In this document: positions 1 to 5,539 of the stretch, in pieces | Layout: the number at the start of each line of letters is the position of its first letter | Numbering within the stretch: the first letter of the stretch is position 1 | Source: a virus | Length of the DNA: 22,570 bases | IMG/VR virus record: IMGVR_UViG_3300025132_000336 | Coordinates: 1-22,570 of that record | Direction: 5' to 3' (one strand) | Notes under the pieces: generated by a model | Told to the model about the DNA's origin: nothing | The model's input: only the letters and a program-made list of their open reading frames with translations | Databases searched by the model: none | Position numbers and translations under genes: made by a program

Positions 1-4
1 TAAA

Positions 5-232
5 ATGAGCAAAGAAGCAGATCAAATATTAGAACTTTATAATAAACAAGTTTTATCTGTAAAACTACTTAATAAGATTAAAGATTGGTTAAACGAAGAA
101 GTTAAAACAAACAACAAATACACATTTGATGATTACAATGGTTTTGATGATTCAGATGTTTATTTGTTTAGAGGTCGTGCAGAAGTTGCAAGTGGCTTAC
201 TAGAACAAATAAATGAATGGGAGAAGTCATAA
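5..232 (+). CDS. small hypothetical protein (75 aa)
   Basis: A 75-residue, acidic, soluble protein with no signal peptide or membrane segment; I do not recognise the family. It starts just inside the window edge, and the TAA at bases 1-3 may be the stop of an earlier gene in the same operon. Its own stop overlaps the next start (TAATG at 230-234), so the two are probably translationally coupled. The ribosome site lies outside the window, so the start is not proved. The context, a run of short overlapping genes ahead of a DNA methyltransferase, suggests an early or accessory phage gene. Confidence 0.7.
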   Translation: MSKEADQILELYNKQVLSVKLLNKIKDWLNEEVKTNNKYTFDDYNGFDDSDVYLFRGRAEVASGLLEQINEWEKS

Positions 233-417
233 TGAATATTTTTAAAATCAATGTAATTAAAGATTTACAAGAGTTAGGTAAATTAGGAGTAGGATCACCT
301 CACATAATTACCAAAGTTAAAAACGGTGTTTATGATGAAGTCATTAAAGATTTTGAAAATGGCAGTGCTTCTGTAACAGAAACAAGTGACTTTATATTAG
401 AGGGGTTTGCAAAATGA
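232..417 (+). CDS. small hypothetical protein (61 aa)
   Basis: Start placed at the ATG at 232, because GGGAGAAG at 219-226 is a well-placed Shine-Dalgarno site. An in-frame ATG at 217 lies just upstream of that site and would use it as coding sequence. The predicted protein begins MNIFKINVIKDLQEL and has no recognisable motif, membrane segment or cysteine pattern. It overlaps the previous stop (TAATG) and the next start (ATGA at 414-417), as expected in a compact phage operon. Function unknown. Confidence 0.7.
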   Translation: MNIFKINVIKDLQELGKLGVGSPHIITKVKNGVYDEVIKDFENGSASVTETSDFILEGFAK

Positions 418-602
418 GTAGATTATCTGACAAACTACTTGAAGTAGAATTGTTCGTAGGTGAGCAGTTGCAGGACTACACAAACGAGCAGGTGTTAAAG
501 CAAGTCAAGATTAAGTTTGGTGTTGATATGTATGTAGAGCATGCAAAGGATTTGCTTAATGAATTTCAACAAGAACTTAACTTTCAGAGGTTACAGCCAT
601 GA
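414..602 (+). CDS. small hypothetical protein (62 aa), helical
   Basis: The start ATG overlaps the stop of the preceding gene (ATGA), with GAGGGG a few bases upstream as ribosome site. The protein is mostly helical by composition (many Leu, Glu, Gln), with no membrane segment; family not recognised. A half-site of the dispersed palindrome (AATTGTTCG, 448-456) lies inside the coding region and encodes part of ELFVGE. The next gene starts inside its stop codon. Confidence 0.7.
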   Translation: MSRLSDKLLEVELFVGEQLQDYTNEQVLKQVKIKFGVDMYVEHAKDLLNEFQQELNFQRLQP

Positions 603-1009
603 TTTTAGTTAAAAGAATAGATATGGCATTACATATTCAAGAACTATGTGCAGTTGAAAATATATCTGTAAGCTATCAATCGCTTACAGAAACTGTTCCT
701 AAATATTCAGCTATTCCATCTAGGCGACACATAACCATTAGACCGACTAAGAACACGGGCTATTATGTGTCTGCTTTACATGAAATCGGTCATATACTTG
801 GTGGCAATCAATCTCGTAACAACACAACAAAGGAGAAAGAAATTGGTGCATGGATTTGGGCAATGTTACATGCGATTGTATGGACAGATACAGCAGATCG
901 GGTCATGGCTAAAGCATTACGTTCATACGGTATTAGCCAATCTGAAATCGAGGAACTCCAACACAAATGGAATCCAACAACAAGAGATGAGGAGCGAGAA
1001 ATTGCATAA
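599..1009 (+). CDS. HExxH zinc metallopeptidase-like protein
   Basis: A 136-residue protein with ALHEIGHILG at about residues 59-68; H61, E62 and H65 form the HExxH zinc-binding and catalytic motif. A downstream Glu in KEKEIGAW (about residue 81) fits the position of a third ligand. The segment IWAMLHAIVWTDTADRVMAKALRSYGI looks like the helical tail of small phage proteins of this type. Such proteins resemble the minimal metallopeptidase fold of ImmA/IrrE, which cleaves repressors, but there is no fused HTH and no partner repressor next to it, so the substrate is unknown. The start overlaps the previous stop (ATGA). Confidence 0.75.
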   Translation: MILVKRIDMALHIQELCAVENISVSYQSLTETVPKYSAIPSRRHITIRPTKNTGYYVSALHEIGHILGGNQSRNNTTKEKEIGAWIWAMLHAIVWTDTADRVMAKALRSYGISQSEIEELQHKWNPTTRDEEREIA

Positions 1010-1109
1010 TTCTAAATTAATTAGACTACACATTCAAAGGGCTACTCCGTATAGGAGTGGCTTTATGGACAAAATTGTTCGGATATTGGACAAGATAAAA
1101 GAATGGTAA
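987..1109 (+). CDS. possible short overlapping gene (40 aa)
   Basis: This frame opens with ATG at 987 inside the end of the HExxH gene and encodes MRSEKLHNSKLIRLHIQRAT..., a basic 40-residue peptide. An alternative start at 1065 has the better ribosome site (AGGAG at 1053-1057) and would give only MDKIVRILDKIKEW. The TAA at 1107-1109 overlaps the next small gene. The second half contains a palindrome half-site (AATTGTTCGG, 1073-1082). I cannot decide between a real peptide, a leader peptide for the genes behind it, or chance. Confidence 0.35.
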   Translation: MRSEKLHNSKLIRLHIQRATPYRSGFMDKIVRILDKIKEW

Positions 1110-1237
1110 AACGAGCAAAAATTCATAGCACTAGCAGAGGTTGGGAGAAATCTCTTAAAAAATCTGCGAAGGCTAAAGAACGCCAACAGGAAAAGCGAAG
1201 AATTGTTCGGGAAATCAAGGAGGCAAAAAATGGTTAA
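1103..1237 (+). CDS. very basic small protein (44 aa)
   Basis: ATG at 1103 opens a 44-residue reading frame rich in Lys, Arg and Glu (MVKRAKIHSTSRGWEKSLKK...), probably one long helix able to bind nucleic acid. It overlaps the preceding short frame by 7 bases and the next gene by 8, in line with neighbouring genes, and fills what would otherwise be a gap in a dense operon. No strong ribosome site precedes it, so translation would depend on coupling. A palindrome half-site (1201-1210, AATTGTTCGG) encodes IVR near its end. Confidence 0.45.
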   Translation: MVKRAKIHSTSRGWEKSLKKSAKAKERQQEKRRIVREIKEAKNG

Positions 1238-1460
1238 AATGTTTGTTTTAATATGTGTCGTATGGGTAGAAGGCAGTCGCCATGAAGGTGGCGAACAAAA
1301 GTGTATTATGCACCAAAGTCAAGTGCATTATGCAAATATAGATCAATGTCGTGCTGATATACCTAAAAGCGAATTGTTAATTGAAGGTGCTATATTTGAT
1401 AATTTTGGCGAAGAACCAATAGATCATCAAATTATGGCGGGTTGTTTTGAGGGAGCATAA
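1230..1460 (+). CDS. small protein with possible signal or anchor (76 aa)
   Basis: Start chosen at ATG 1230 because a perfect AAGGAGG lies at 1217-1223, six bases upstream; an upstream TTG at 1203 in frame would lack such a site. The product begins MVKMFVLICVVWVEG, a short hydrophobic N-terminus that could be a weak signal or membrane anchor, followed by a region with four more Cys (QKCIM, DQCRAD, AGCFEGA). Another small protein in this window (17445-17648) has a similar short hydrophobic start and paired Cys. Family not recognised. Confidence 0.65.
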   Translation: MVKMFVLICVVWVEGSRHEGGEQKCIMHQSQVHYANIDQCRADIPKSELLIEGAIFDNFGEEPIDHQIMAGCFEGA

Positions 1461-1654
1461 TGATTAGAAGAGAACCAAAGAAGAAGTTTGTTATACATTG
1501 TAAGGAAGTTAAATACTACAATGTTGACATTGAGGCTGATAGCTACGAAGAGGCTGAAAAGAAATGGCAGTCTATAGCTAAAAGGCGTGACTACACAACA
1601 CTACACCAAGAAATTAATGTTATAAGCATAAGTGGAGAAGAAAATGAAACTTAA
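1460..1654 (+). CDS. small hypothetical protein (64 aa)
   Basis: Begins with ATG overlapping the previous stop (TAATG), preceded by GGGAG at 1451-1455. The sequence MIRREPKKKFVIHCKEVKYYNVDIEADSYEEAEKKW is typical of very small phage proteins with one beta-hairpin and a helix (the xVxIEADSYEEA pattern is common in unknown phage and plasmid proteins). No catalytic motif is visible. Its last codons overlap the start of the next gene. Function unknown. Confidence 0.65.
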   Translation: MIRREPKKKFVIHCKEVKYYNVDIEADSYEEAEKKWQSIAKRRDYTTLHQEINVISISGEENET

Positions 1655-1898
1655 AGTTATAGATAAAAAAGAAGATCAGCCAACACTTGAAGAAGCACAA
1701 AAATTTATCGGTGGCTGGATTGAAAGAGTACAATTAAAAAACAATGATATTTTACTTATTGATGAAGAGGGTAAATTAAAAAATCTTGATGTAAATCAAA
1801 AGGCTACAGATCATTGGGTTGAAAGTTATGGCATGACTGACGTTATCGTTGGTGATGCCATTTTAATTAAACGAAGTGCTTTAACGGATTTGTGGTGA
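1644..1898 (+). CDS. DUF3846-like protein (84 aa)
   Basis: The start is ATG 1644, eight bases after GGAG at 1634-1637; an in-frame GTG at 1632 overlaps that site and is less likely. The protein follows the DUF3846 pattern: an N-terminal strand (MKLKVIDKK), then FIGGWIERVQL, then a loop with DEEGKLKNLDVNQKAT, and near the end DVIVGDAILIKR. DUF3846 proteins are small, widespread in phages and plasmids, and of unknown function. The family call rests on pattern recognition of these blocks, not on a search. Confidence 0.6.
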   Translation: MKLKVIDKKEDQPTLEEAQKFIGGWIERVQLKNNDILLIDEEGKLKNLDVNQKATDHWVESYGMTDVIVGDAILIKRSALTDLW

Positions 1899-1903
1899 TT
1901 TTA

Positions 1904-2110
1904 ATGAACGTACAACAATTAATAGAAATATTAGAAAAAATAGACGATAAAACTTTGCCTATAAGAGTAATAGAAGAAAAAGATTATTACGAAAGTGGGG
2001 ATGCAAAGCCAAACTTTTGGTTACACCTTGAAACCGATATTGAACTTAATAATACGGGTCAATCAGGTTATGAGCAATCAGGAGAAGTTAGATTGATAGG
2101 GAGTGAATAA
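1904..2110 (+). CDS. small conserved phage protein (68 aa)
   Basis: The ATG at 1904 follows GGTG with a good spacing; in-frame GTG codons at 1892 and 1895 are alternatives. The protein starts MNVQQLIEILEKIDDKTLPIRVIEEKDY and ends SGYEQSGEVRLIGSE. This arrangement (helix for 'limit or divide a value', then acidic strands, then a GEVRLIG tail) is frequent in unknown phage proteins encoded near DNA-modification genes. No enzymatic motif is visible. It ends directly before the methyltransferase start, so the two are co-transcribed. Confidence 0.6.
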   Translation: MNVQQLIEILEKIDDKTLPIRVIEEKDYYESGDAKPNFWLHLETDIELNNTGQSGYEQSGEVRLIGSE

Positions 2111-3370
2111 ATGATTGATATAAAGATCGGAGATTGTCGGGAAGTGTTGAAAACATTGCCCGATAAGCATTTTCAAACATGTGTGACAAGCCCACCATAT
2201 TACGGATTACGGGATTACGGAACAGCTACTTGGGTAGGTGGATCGGAGAATTGTTCGCATATTGCTGGTACTGCTAGACGAGATGCACACAGAGAATTTG
2301 GAACGGGAGATGTTTTAACTATGCAATATCGTGATGTTTGCGAAAATTGTGGTGCAAAACGAGTGGATTCACAAATCGGACTGGAAGAAACACCCGAACA
2401 ATTTGTCGAGTCGCTGGTCAATGTGTTCCGTGAAGTCAAGCGTGTGCTTAAAGATGACGGAACTCTATGGTTGAATCTAGGCGATAGCTACTCTAGTGGC
2501 AGTAGAACTAGCACAACGAACCAAACTGTTCGGGGTAATACTGATTACGGAGTTACTAGACCACCACCAATTGTTGGTATAAAACCAAAGGATTTAATAG
2601 GAATACCCTGGCGTGTGGCTTTTGCCTTGCAAGCTGACGGTTGGTATTTGAGGCAAGATATAATATGGCACAAGCCTAATCCTATGCCCGAAAGCGTACA
2701 GGATAGATGCACAAAAGCCCATGAATATATATTTCTGCTTAGTAAAAGCCCTCATTATTACTACGATAATGTGGCTATCAAAGAAGAAGCACAGGATTGG
2801 GGAACTCGAGACCGAACAAATGGTAAGTATCATAATGAAGGTACTGGGTTAAATCCACATACTGGTCTTGAAAAGTCATATGAAACAAAAAACAAGCGTA
2901 GCGTATGGACTGTTAACACAAAGCCCTACAAAGAAGCCCATTTTGCCGTGTTTCCTACCGATTTAATCGAACCAGCAATACTGGCTGGATCTAGCGAGAA
3001 GATTTGTTCGGGTTGTGGAACTGCCTACAGGCGTGAAATGGTCACAACTGGCGTTCCCGATAGAATTGTTCGGGATCATATGGTTGGCGTTATACCTAAA
3101 CGAGATAAACCGACTCGTATGAATAGCAAGGATATGCTGTCATTAACGAAGGAAGATAAGGGTTTTGTTAAGCAATGTGACTGCGATACCAGTGAAACCG
3201 AACAAGATCGGGTATTAGACCCGTTTGGTGGATCGGGAACTACTGGACTGGTAGCTGATCGTCTTGGGCGTAATGCAACTGTTATAGAACTTAATAACGA
3301 ATATGTAGAAATAGCTAAAAACAGACTGGAAGGCGACTCCCCGCTGTTTTCAAAAGTGGAGGTGAGCTAA
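2111..3370 (+). CDS. DNA methyltransferase (N4-cytosine or N6-adenine, beta order)
   Basis: A 419-residue enzyme that transfers a methyl group from S-adenosylmethionine to an exocyclic amino group in DNA. The catalytic motif TSPPYYGLRDYG lies at about residues 26-37 and the cofactor-binding motif DPFGGSGTTG at about 370-379, so catalytic motif before cofactor motif (beta order). SPPY is seen in both N4C and N6A enzymes, so the modified base is open. Two Cys clusters (CENCGAKR near 77-84 and CSGCGTAYRRE near 298-308) may each be zinc knuckles. Ribosome site GGGAGTG just upstream. No restriction endonuclease is next to it, so it acts as an orphan enzyme, possibly for protection of phage DNA. 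Seven half-sites of the palindrome, some degenerate, lie in the gene. Confidence 0.9.
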   Translation: MIDIKIGDCREVLKTLPDKHFQTCVTSPPYYGLRDYGTATWVGGSENCSHIAGTARRDAHREFGTGDVLTMQYRDVCENCGAKRVDSQIGLEETPEQFVESLVNVFREVKRVLKDDGTLWLNLGDSYSSGSRTSTTNQTVRGNTDYGVTRPPPIVGIKPKDLIGIPWRVAFALQADGWYLRQDIIWHKPNPMPESVQDRCTKAHEYIFLLSKSPHYYYDNVAIKEEAQDWGTRDRTNGKYHNEGTGLNPHTGLEKSYETKNKRSVWTVNTKPYKEAHFAVFPTDLIEPAILAGSSEKICSGCGTAYRREMVTTGVPDRIVRDHMVGVIPKRDKPTRMNSKDMLSLTKEDKGFVKQCDCDTSETEQDRVLDPFGGSGTTGLVADRLGRNATVIELNNEYVEIAKNRLEGDSPLFSKVEVS

Positions 3371-3666
3371 TGGCTAAAAAGAAACAGAAGAATTGTTCGC
3401 AATGTAAAGAAAAGATTGTCGCTGGCATGGAACTGGTGATGAATAACCGAACAATTTGTCTTGGTTGCGCTGTTGAGAAAGGAATAGCACAGCAATGGCA
3501 AGCACCAATAAGTCATGTTCTTCATTGTGAATATGATGTTTATTCCTGTCCAGAATGCTACAGGAATTACACCGAAATGATGGAGCATCTGGGGTATGTT
3601 TGTACCAAACAAGGTACGTTCTATAAGCCTACAAATGACCCCAAAATTGTGGTGCTTTATGAGTGA
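3370..3666 (+). CDS. Cys-rich zinc-ribbon-like protein (98 aa)
   Basis: Starts at ATG 3370 in overlap with the methyltransferase stop and behind a strong GGAGGTGA site, so it is almost surely expressed with it. Cys pairs CSQC (residues 9-12), CLGC (near 31-34) and CPEC (near 60-63), plus single Cys, suggest one or two zinc ribbons. The phrase NNRTICLGCAVEKG recalls the PARP-type or RING-like zinc knuckle in small phage proteins. A role in nucleic-acid or methyltransferase binding is a guess from position. Two palindrome half-sites (3391-3399, 3447-3457) encode NCS and RTI inside the metal-binding loops. Confidence 0.7.
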   Translation: MAKKKQKNCSQCKEKIVAGMELVMNNRTICLGCAVEKGIAQQWQAPISHVLHCEYDVYSCPECYRNYTEMMEHLGYVCTKQGTFYKPTNDPKIVVLYE

Positions 3667-3920
3667 TTTACTTACCACTTACCAACTTACTCGGTAAGTA
3701 AAAATGACGGTAAGTAGTAAGTCATTGAAATTGTTCGGGTTTTTGAAGCAACTTACGGAGGTTACTTCTTATCACGGTAAGTTAGAATTTAGCTTTAAGT
3801 CATTGATTTTAAAGCTACTTACCAACTTACCGAACTTCCCCCCTAAAGGGGGGTTTAGGGGTCGGTAAGTAAACCGACCACCTAACCTATTAACTGGTAA
3901 CGAAATGGAGATAAAATAAG
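3667..3920 (+). repeat. GGTAAGT/ACTTACC repeat and hairpin block upstream of terS
   Basis: This non-coding block holds four exact GGTAAGT (3693, 3709, 3776, 3864) and four exact ACTTACC (3670, 3677, 3817, 3825), with degenerate copies at 3685 and 3751. They form nested hairpins: ACTTAC-TCG-GTAAGT at 3685-3699; AGCTTTAA paired with TTAAAGCT at 3791-3798 / 3809-3816; and a 9-bp arm ACTTACCGA / TCGGTAAGT (3825-3833 / 3862-3870) enclosing a second stem CCCCCC-TAAA-GGGGGG (3838-3853). An 11-bp direct repeat TAAGTCATTGA occurs at 3718 and 3796, and a palindrome half-site at 3729-3739. The position next to the small-terminase gene suits a packaging (pac or cos) site bound by TerS; a replication origin is the other option. 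Confidence 0.75.
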
Positions 3921-4448
3921 ATGCCAAAAGTAGCAGAGAATTTAACGAAGGAACAGCGACTCGCTGGGTGGAAAAGATTGACTGATAAACAGCAAGACTT
4001 TCTGAATAACTTTATGCACAAGGATATGACGCAAACACAGTCGGCTAGACAAGCAGGATATTCTAATCCTGGCGTTGATGCTGTTAGGCTGTTGCGTAAT
4101 CCAGTCGTTCAGGAACGCTATCAGGAAATGCGTGAGGAAGCCCGTAGTCGGTTCGGGGTAACAATTGATAAGTCTGTTCGGGATTTGCTGAAGATTCGTA
4201 ACGAAGCGTGGGAATCGGGGAAATTTGGTGAGGCTATTCGGGCTGAAGAACTGCGTTTAAAGGCTACTGGATTATTGGTTAACAAGGCTCATGTGCTACA
4301 TGAACGCACAGACAGTATGACAAGGGAAGAAATACTGGCAAAACTACAGGAATTTCAAGACATAGCACAGAAACGCATGAAAACAGCCATAAAGACCCAT
4401 AACGACCCAGACTTGATAGAGCAAAATAGCGTGAAAACCAAAAACTAG
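3921..4448 (+). CDS. terS: terminase small subunit (TerS)
   Basis: A 175-residue protein whose first half matches the Terminase_2-type DNA-binding domain: LTDKQQDFLNNFMHKDMTQTQSARQAGYSNP (residues 21-50), followed by AVRLLRNPVVQERYQEM. In this family the helix-turn-helix recognises the packaging site, and the protein oligomerises to load TerL on DNA. The second half is helical and charged, as expected for the oligomerisation part. Ribosome site GGAG at 3907-3910. It is about 7.1 kb from TerL, which is unusual since the two are often adjacent. Half-site-like TGTTCGGG at 4175-4182 lies in the gene. Confidence 0.85.
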   Translation: MPKVAENLTKEQRLAGWKRLTDKQQDFLNNFMHKDMTQTQSARQAGYSNPGVDAVRLLRNPVVQERYQEMREEARSRFGVTIDKSVRDLLKIRNEAWESGKFGEAIRAEELRLKATGLLVNKAHVLHERTDSMTREEILAKLQEFQDIAQKRMKTAIKTHNDPDLIEQNSVKTKN

Positions 4449-4518
4449 CATATTTACTTGGAGGGGGTACTCTTGGGTTCTCCCGAACAATTCCTGTACG
4501 CATAGGGATCGGGGTATA

Positions 4519-4580
4519 ATCGGGCTTATTATCGGGCTTATTATAGGGCTTTGATCGGGATCGGGCTTGTTATCGGGGTC
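4519..4580 (+). repeat. degenerate 12-bp tandem repeat (ATCGGGCTTATT)
   Basis: Units: ATCGGGCTTATT (4519), ATCGGGCTTATT (4531), ATAGGGCTTTG (4543), ATCGGG (4554, truncated), ATCGGGCTTGTT (4560), ATCGGGGTC (4572). It lies directly behind terS and ahead of the first palindrome of the cassette region. ATCGGG is also repeated after the third cassette (6630-6667). Confidence 0.75.
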
Positions 4581-4635
4581 ATTCTTTGGCAAATTGTTCG
4601 GGTTAGGATCGGGGTCCTCCTGCCTCCAGCAACCC

Positions 4636-4647
4636 GAACAATTGTTC
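4636..4647. repeat. palindrome GAACAATTGTTC, copy 1
   Basis: Exact 12-bp palindrome, flanked as CCC-palindrome-CC. It sits left of the CCAGCAGG / CCTGCTGG inverted repeat. Copies 1 and 2 thus bracket that stem. Confidence 0.9.
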
Positions 4648-4661
4648 CCTGTGGATAGATC

Positions 4662-4690
4662 CCAGCAGGTGTACCTGTCCTTCCTGCTGG
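4662..4690 (+). repeat. inverted repeat CCAGCAGG / CCTGCTGG
   Basis: Perfect 8-bp arms (4662-4669 and 4683-4690) with a 13-base loop, bracketed by palindrome copies 1 and 2. The same CCTGCTGG or CCAGCAGG octamer recurs at 5421-5428 and in the terminator at 5743-5750, always beside a palindrome copy. No T-run follows here, so it is not a clear terminator. Confidence 0.6.
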
Positions 4691-4696
4691 AAAACC

Positions 4697-4708
4697 GAAC
4701 AATTGTTC
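4697..4708. repeat. palindrome GAACAATTGTTC, copy 2
   Basis: Exact copy preceded by CC (CCGAACAATTGTTC). It lies 88 bases ahead of the first cassette promoter. Confidence 0.9.
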
Positions 4709-4795
4709 TAACCTTCACGGGCTGGATCTGGTACGGCTGGATCTGCTAATTTATGTCATATGATATATTTTTTTTATTTTTTTTTAATTTAGTTG

Positions 4796-4824
4796 TTGAC
4801 AAGGTAGCAATCATTACATATATT
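4796..4824 (+). promoter_or_regulatory. promoter P1 with GCAATCATTAC operator-like dyad
   Basis: TTGACA (4796-4801), 17-base spacer, TATATT (4819-4824): a near-consensus sigma-70 promoter. The dyad GCAATCATTAC (4807-4817) fills the spacer. It is the reverse complement of the element in P2 and P3. A T-rich tract lies upstream. It drives the genes at 4856 and 5221. Confidence 0.8.
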
Positions 4825-4855
4825 AGTATTAATTAAACAGCCAATGGAGAAAAAA

Positions 4856-5209
4856 ATGATAGTACAAACAGTAAATGAAAACCAATTCATAGACGCTTTT
4901 AGAACTTGGGATACATACAAGAATAATTTTTCTTATGAAGGACTTAGAGCGTTATATGAATATTTGGAAGAAGTTGCGGAGTGTATGGATAGCGGGCAGG
5001 TTGAACTTGATGTTGTAGCAATTTGCTGTGACTACACCGAGTTTGAAAACTTGAAAGACTTTCAAGAACAATACGGAAAACAATATAACCAAGTATTAGG
5101 AGGAGAAAAAGATTGTCTTGATTATTACACTTCTGTCATTCTTCCTGATTGTTGGCAAGGTAAGGAAGACAACGAAAAAGATTTACCATTCATAATTAGA
5201 CAATTTTAA
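4856..5209 (+). CDS. acidic conserved phage protein (117 aa)
   Basis: First gene of the first cassette. An ATG at 4844 in frame is inside the ribosome site AATGGAGAA, so the start is ATG 4856; the other cassettes show the same leader with the start just after it. The protein begins MIVQTVNENQFIDAFRTWDTYKNNFSYEGLRALYEYLEE and contains ELDVVAICCDYTEFEN. I recognise this FSYEGL...YEYLEE...DVxAxCCDxTEY layout as a family common in phages and plasmids, of unknown function, acidic and soluble. Acidic, DNA-like size and moron position would suit an inhibitor of a host defence protein, but nothing in the sequence proves it. Confidence 0.75.
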   Translation: MIVQTVNENQFIDAFRTWDTYKNNFSYEGLRALYEYLEEVAECMDSGQVELDVVAICCDYTEFENLKDFQEQYGKQYNQVLGGEKDCLDYYTSVILPDCWQGKEDNEKDLPFIIRQF

Positions 5210-5220
5210 CGGGGGTTATC

Positions 5221-5298
5221 ATGTTATTTTATACAATCTTCTTAAATGTAATAGCATTCGCACTATTTACCGCAACAGTCTTGCTCTTTCTTTTGTAA
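5221..5298 (+). CDS. 25-residue single-pass membrane peptide
   Basis: ATG at 5221 opens MLFYTIFLNVIAFALFTATVLLFLL, ending in TAA at 5296-5298. It is almost entirely hydrophobic, as long as one membrane helix, and begins 11 bases behind the stop of the previous gene with GGGGGTT ahead as a possible ribosome site. A terminator follows at once (5315-5340). Very small membrane peptides are common in phages, but a frame this short could be chance; the hydrophobic composition and position inside the transcription unit are the support. A palindrome half-site begins at its stop codon (5298). Confidence 0.5.
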   Translation: MLFYTIFLNVIAFALFTATVLLFLL

Positions 5299-5314
5299 AT
5301 TGTTCGGGGATCGG

Positions 5315-5340
5315 ATCGGGGGTTCTTCCCCCGATTTTTT
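5315..5340 (+). terminator. rho-independent terminator T1
   Basis: Perfect stem ATCGGGGG / CCCCCGAT with loop TTCTT (5315-5335), followed by a run of five more T. It ends the first cassette and lies 12 bases before palindrome copy 3. Confidence 0.85.
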
Positions 5341-5352
5341 CCTGTAGATACC

Positions 5353-5364
5353 GAACAATTGTTC
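5353..5364. repeat. palindrome GAACAATTGTTC, copy 3
   Basis: Exact copy in the context CCTGTAGATACC-palindrome-CC, directly behind terminator T1. A C-rich tract follows. CCTGTA or its complement TACAGG stands just left of copies 3, 4, 5 and 6, so the repeated unit may be longer than 12 bp. Confidence 0.9.
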
Positions 5365-5400
5365 CCTCCCCTCCCCCCTCCTGCTTCCAGACCTGTAACC

Positions 5401-5412
5401 GAACAATTGTTC
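5401..5412. repeat. palindrome GAACAATTGTTC, copy 4
   Basis: Exact copy, CC on the left and GC on the right, 36 bases after copy 3. It is followed by CCTGCTGG (5421-5428) and a small stem TTCAGG / CCTGAA (about 5429-5450). Confidence 0.9.
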
Positions 5413-5478
5413 GCTTCTGTCCTGCTGGTTCAGGGAATCCTGTTCCTGAAAAAAAATAAAAAAAAGTTTATTTTATTG

Positions 5479-5507
5479 TTGACAGGTGTTGTAATGATTG
5501 CTATATA
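5479..5507 (+). promoter_or_regulatory. promoter P2 with GTAATGATTGC dyad
   Basis: TTGACA (5479-5484), 17-base spacer, TATATA (5502-5507). GTAATGATTGC is at 5491-5501, ending right at the -10. The A-tract with GTTTATTT upstream (about 5450-5475) is repeated before P3, so the two promoter blocks are clearly related by copying. Confidence 0.8.
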
Positions 5508-5539
5508 TAATATATTAATTAACCAAAGGAGAAACAAAA

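Larger units (their letters stand above)
4449..4855 (+). other. intergenic block with repeats and palindromes (407 bp)
   Basis: No gene that I accept. Contents in order: half-site CCGAACAATT (4483-4492); a 12-bp tandem repeat (4519-4580); half-site AATTGTTCGGG (4592-4602); palindrome at 4636-4647; inverted repeat CCAGCAGG / CCTGCTGG (4662-4669 / 4683-4690); palindrome at 4697-4708; a T-rich stretch (about 4765-4790); and a promoter (4796-4824). Reading frames across it on both strands translate to low-complexity peptide such as SPIISPIISPII and are taken as by-products of the tandem repeat. Confidence 0.7.

Noticed and set aside
765-1109. 114-residue open frame on the + strand
   Set aside because: Most of it lies inside the HExxH gene in another frame. 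Only its last 40 codons, from 987, are kept as a possible gene.
3838-3853. CCCCCC-TAAA-GGGGGG stem as a terminator for the methyltransferase operon
   Set aside because: No T-run follows, and it is nested in a larger inverted repeat, so a DNA-level role is more likely.
4344-4749. Open frames on both strands across the terS-cassette gap (124 aa on -, 60 aa on +)
   Set aside because: They translate the 12-bp tandem repeat and palindromes into low-complexity peptide (SPIISPIISPII), have no ribosome site, and the minus frame overlaps terS.
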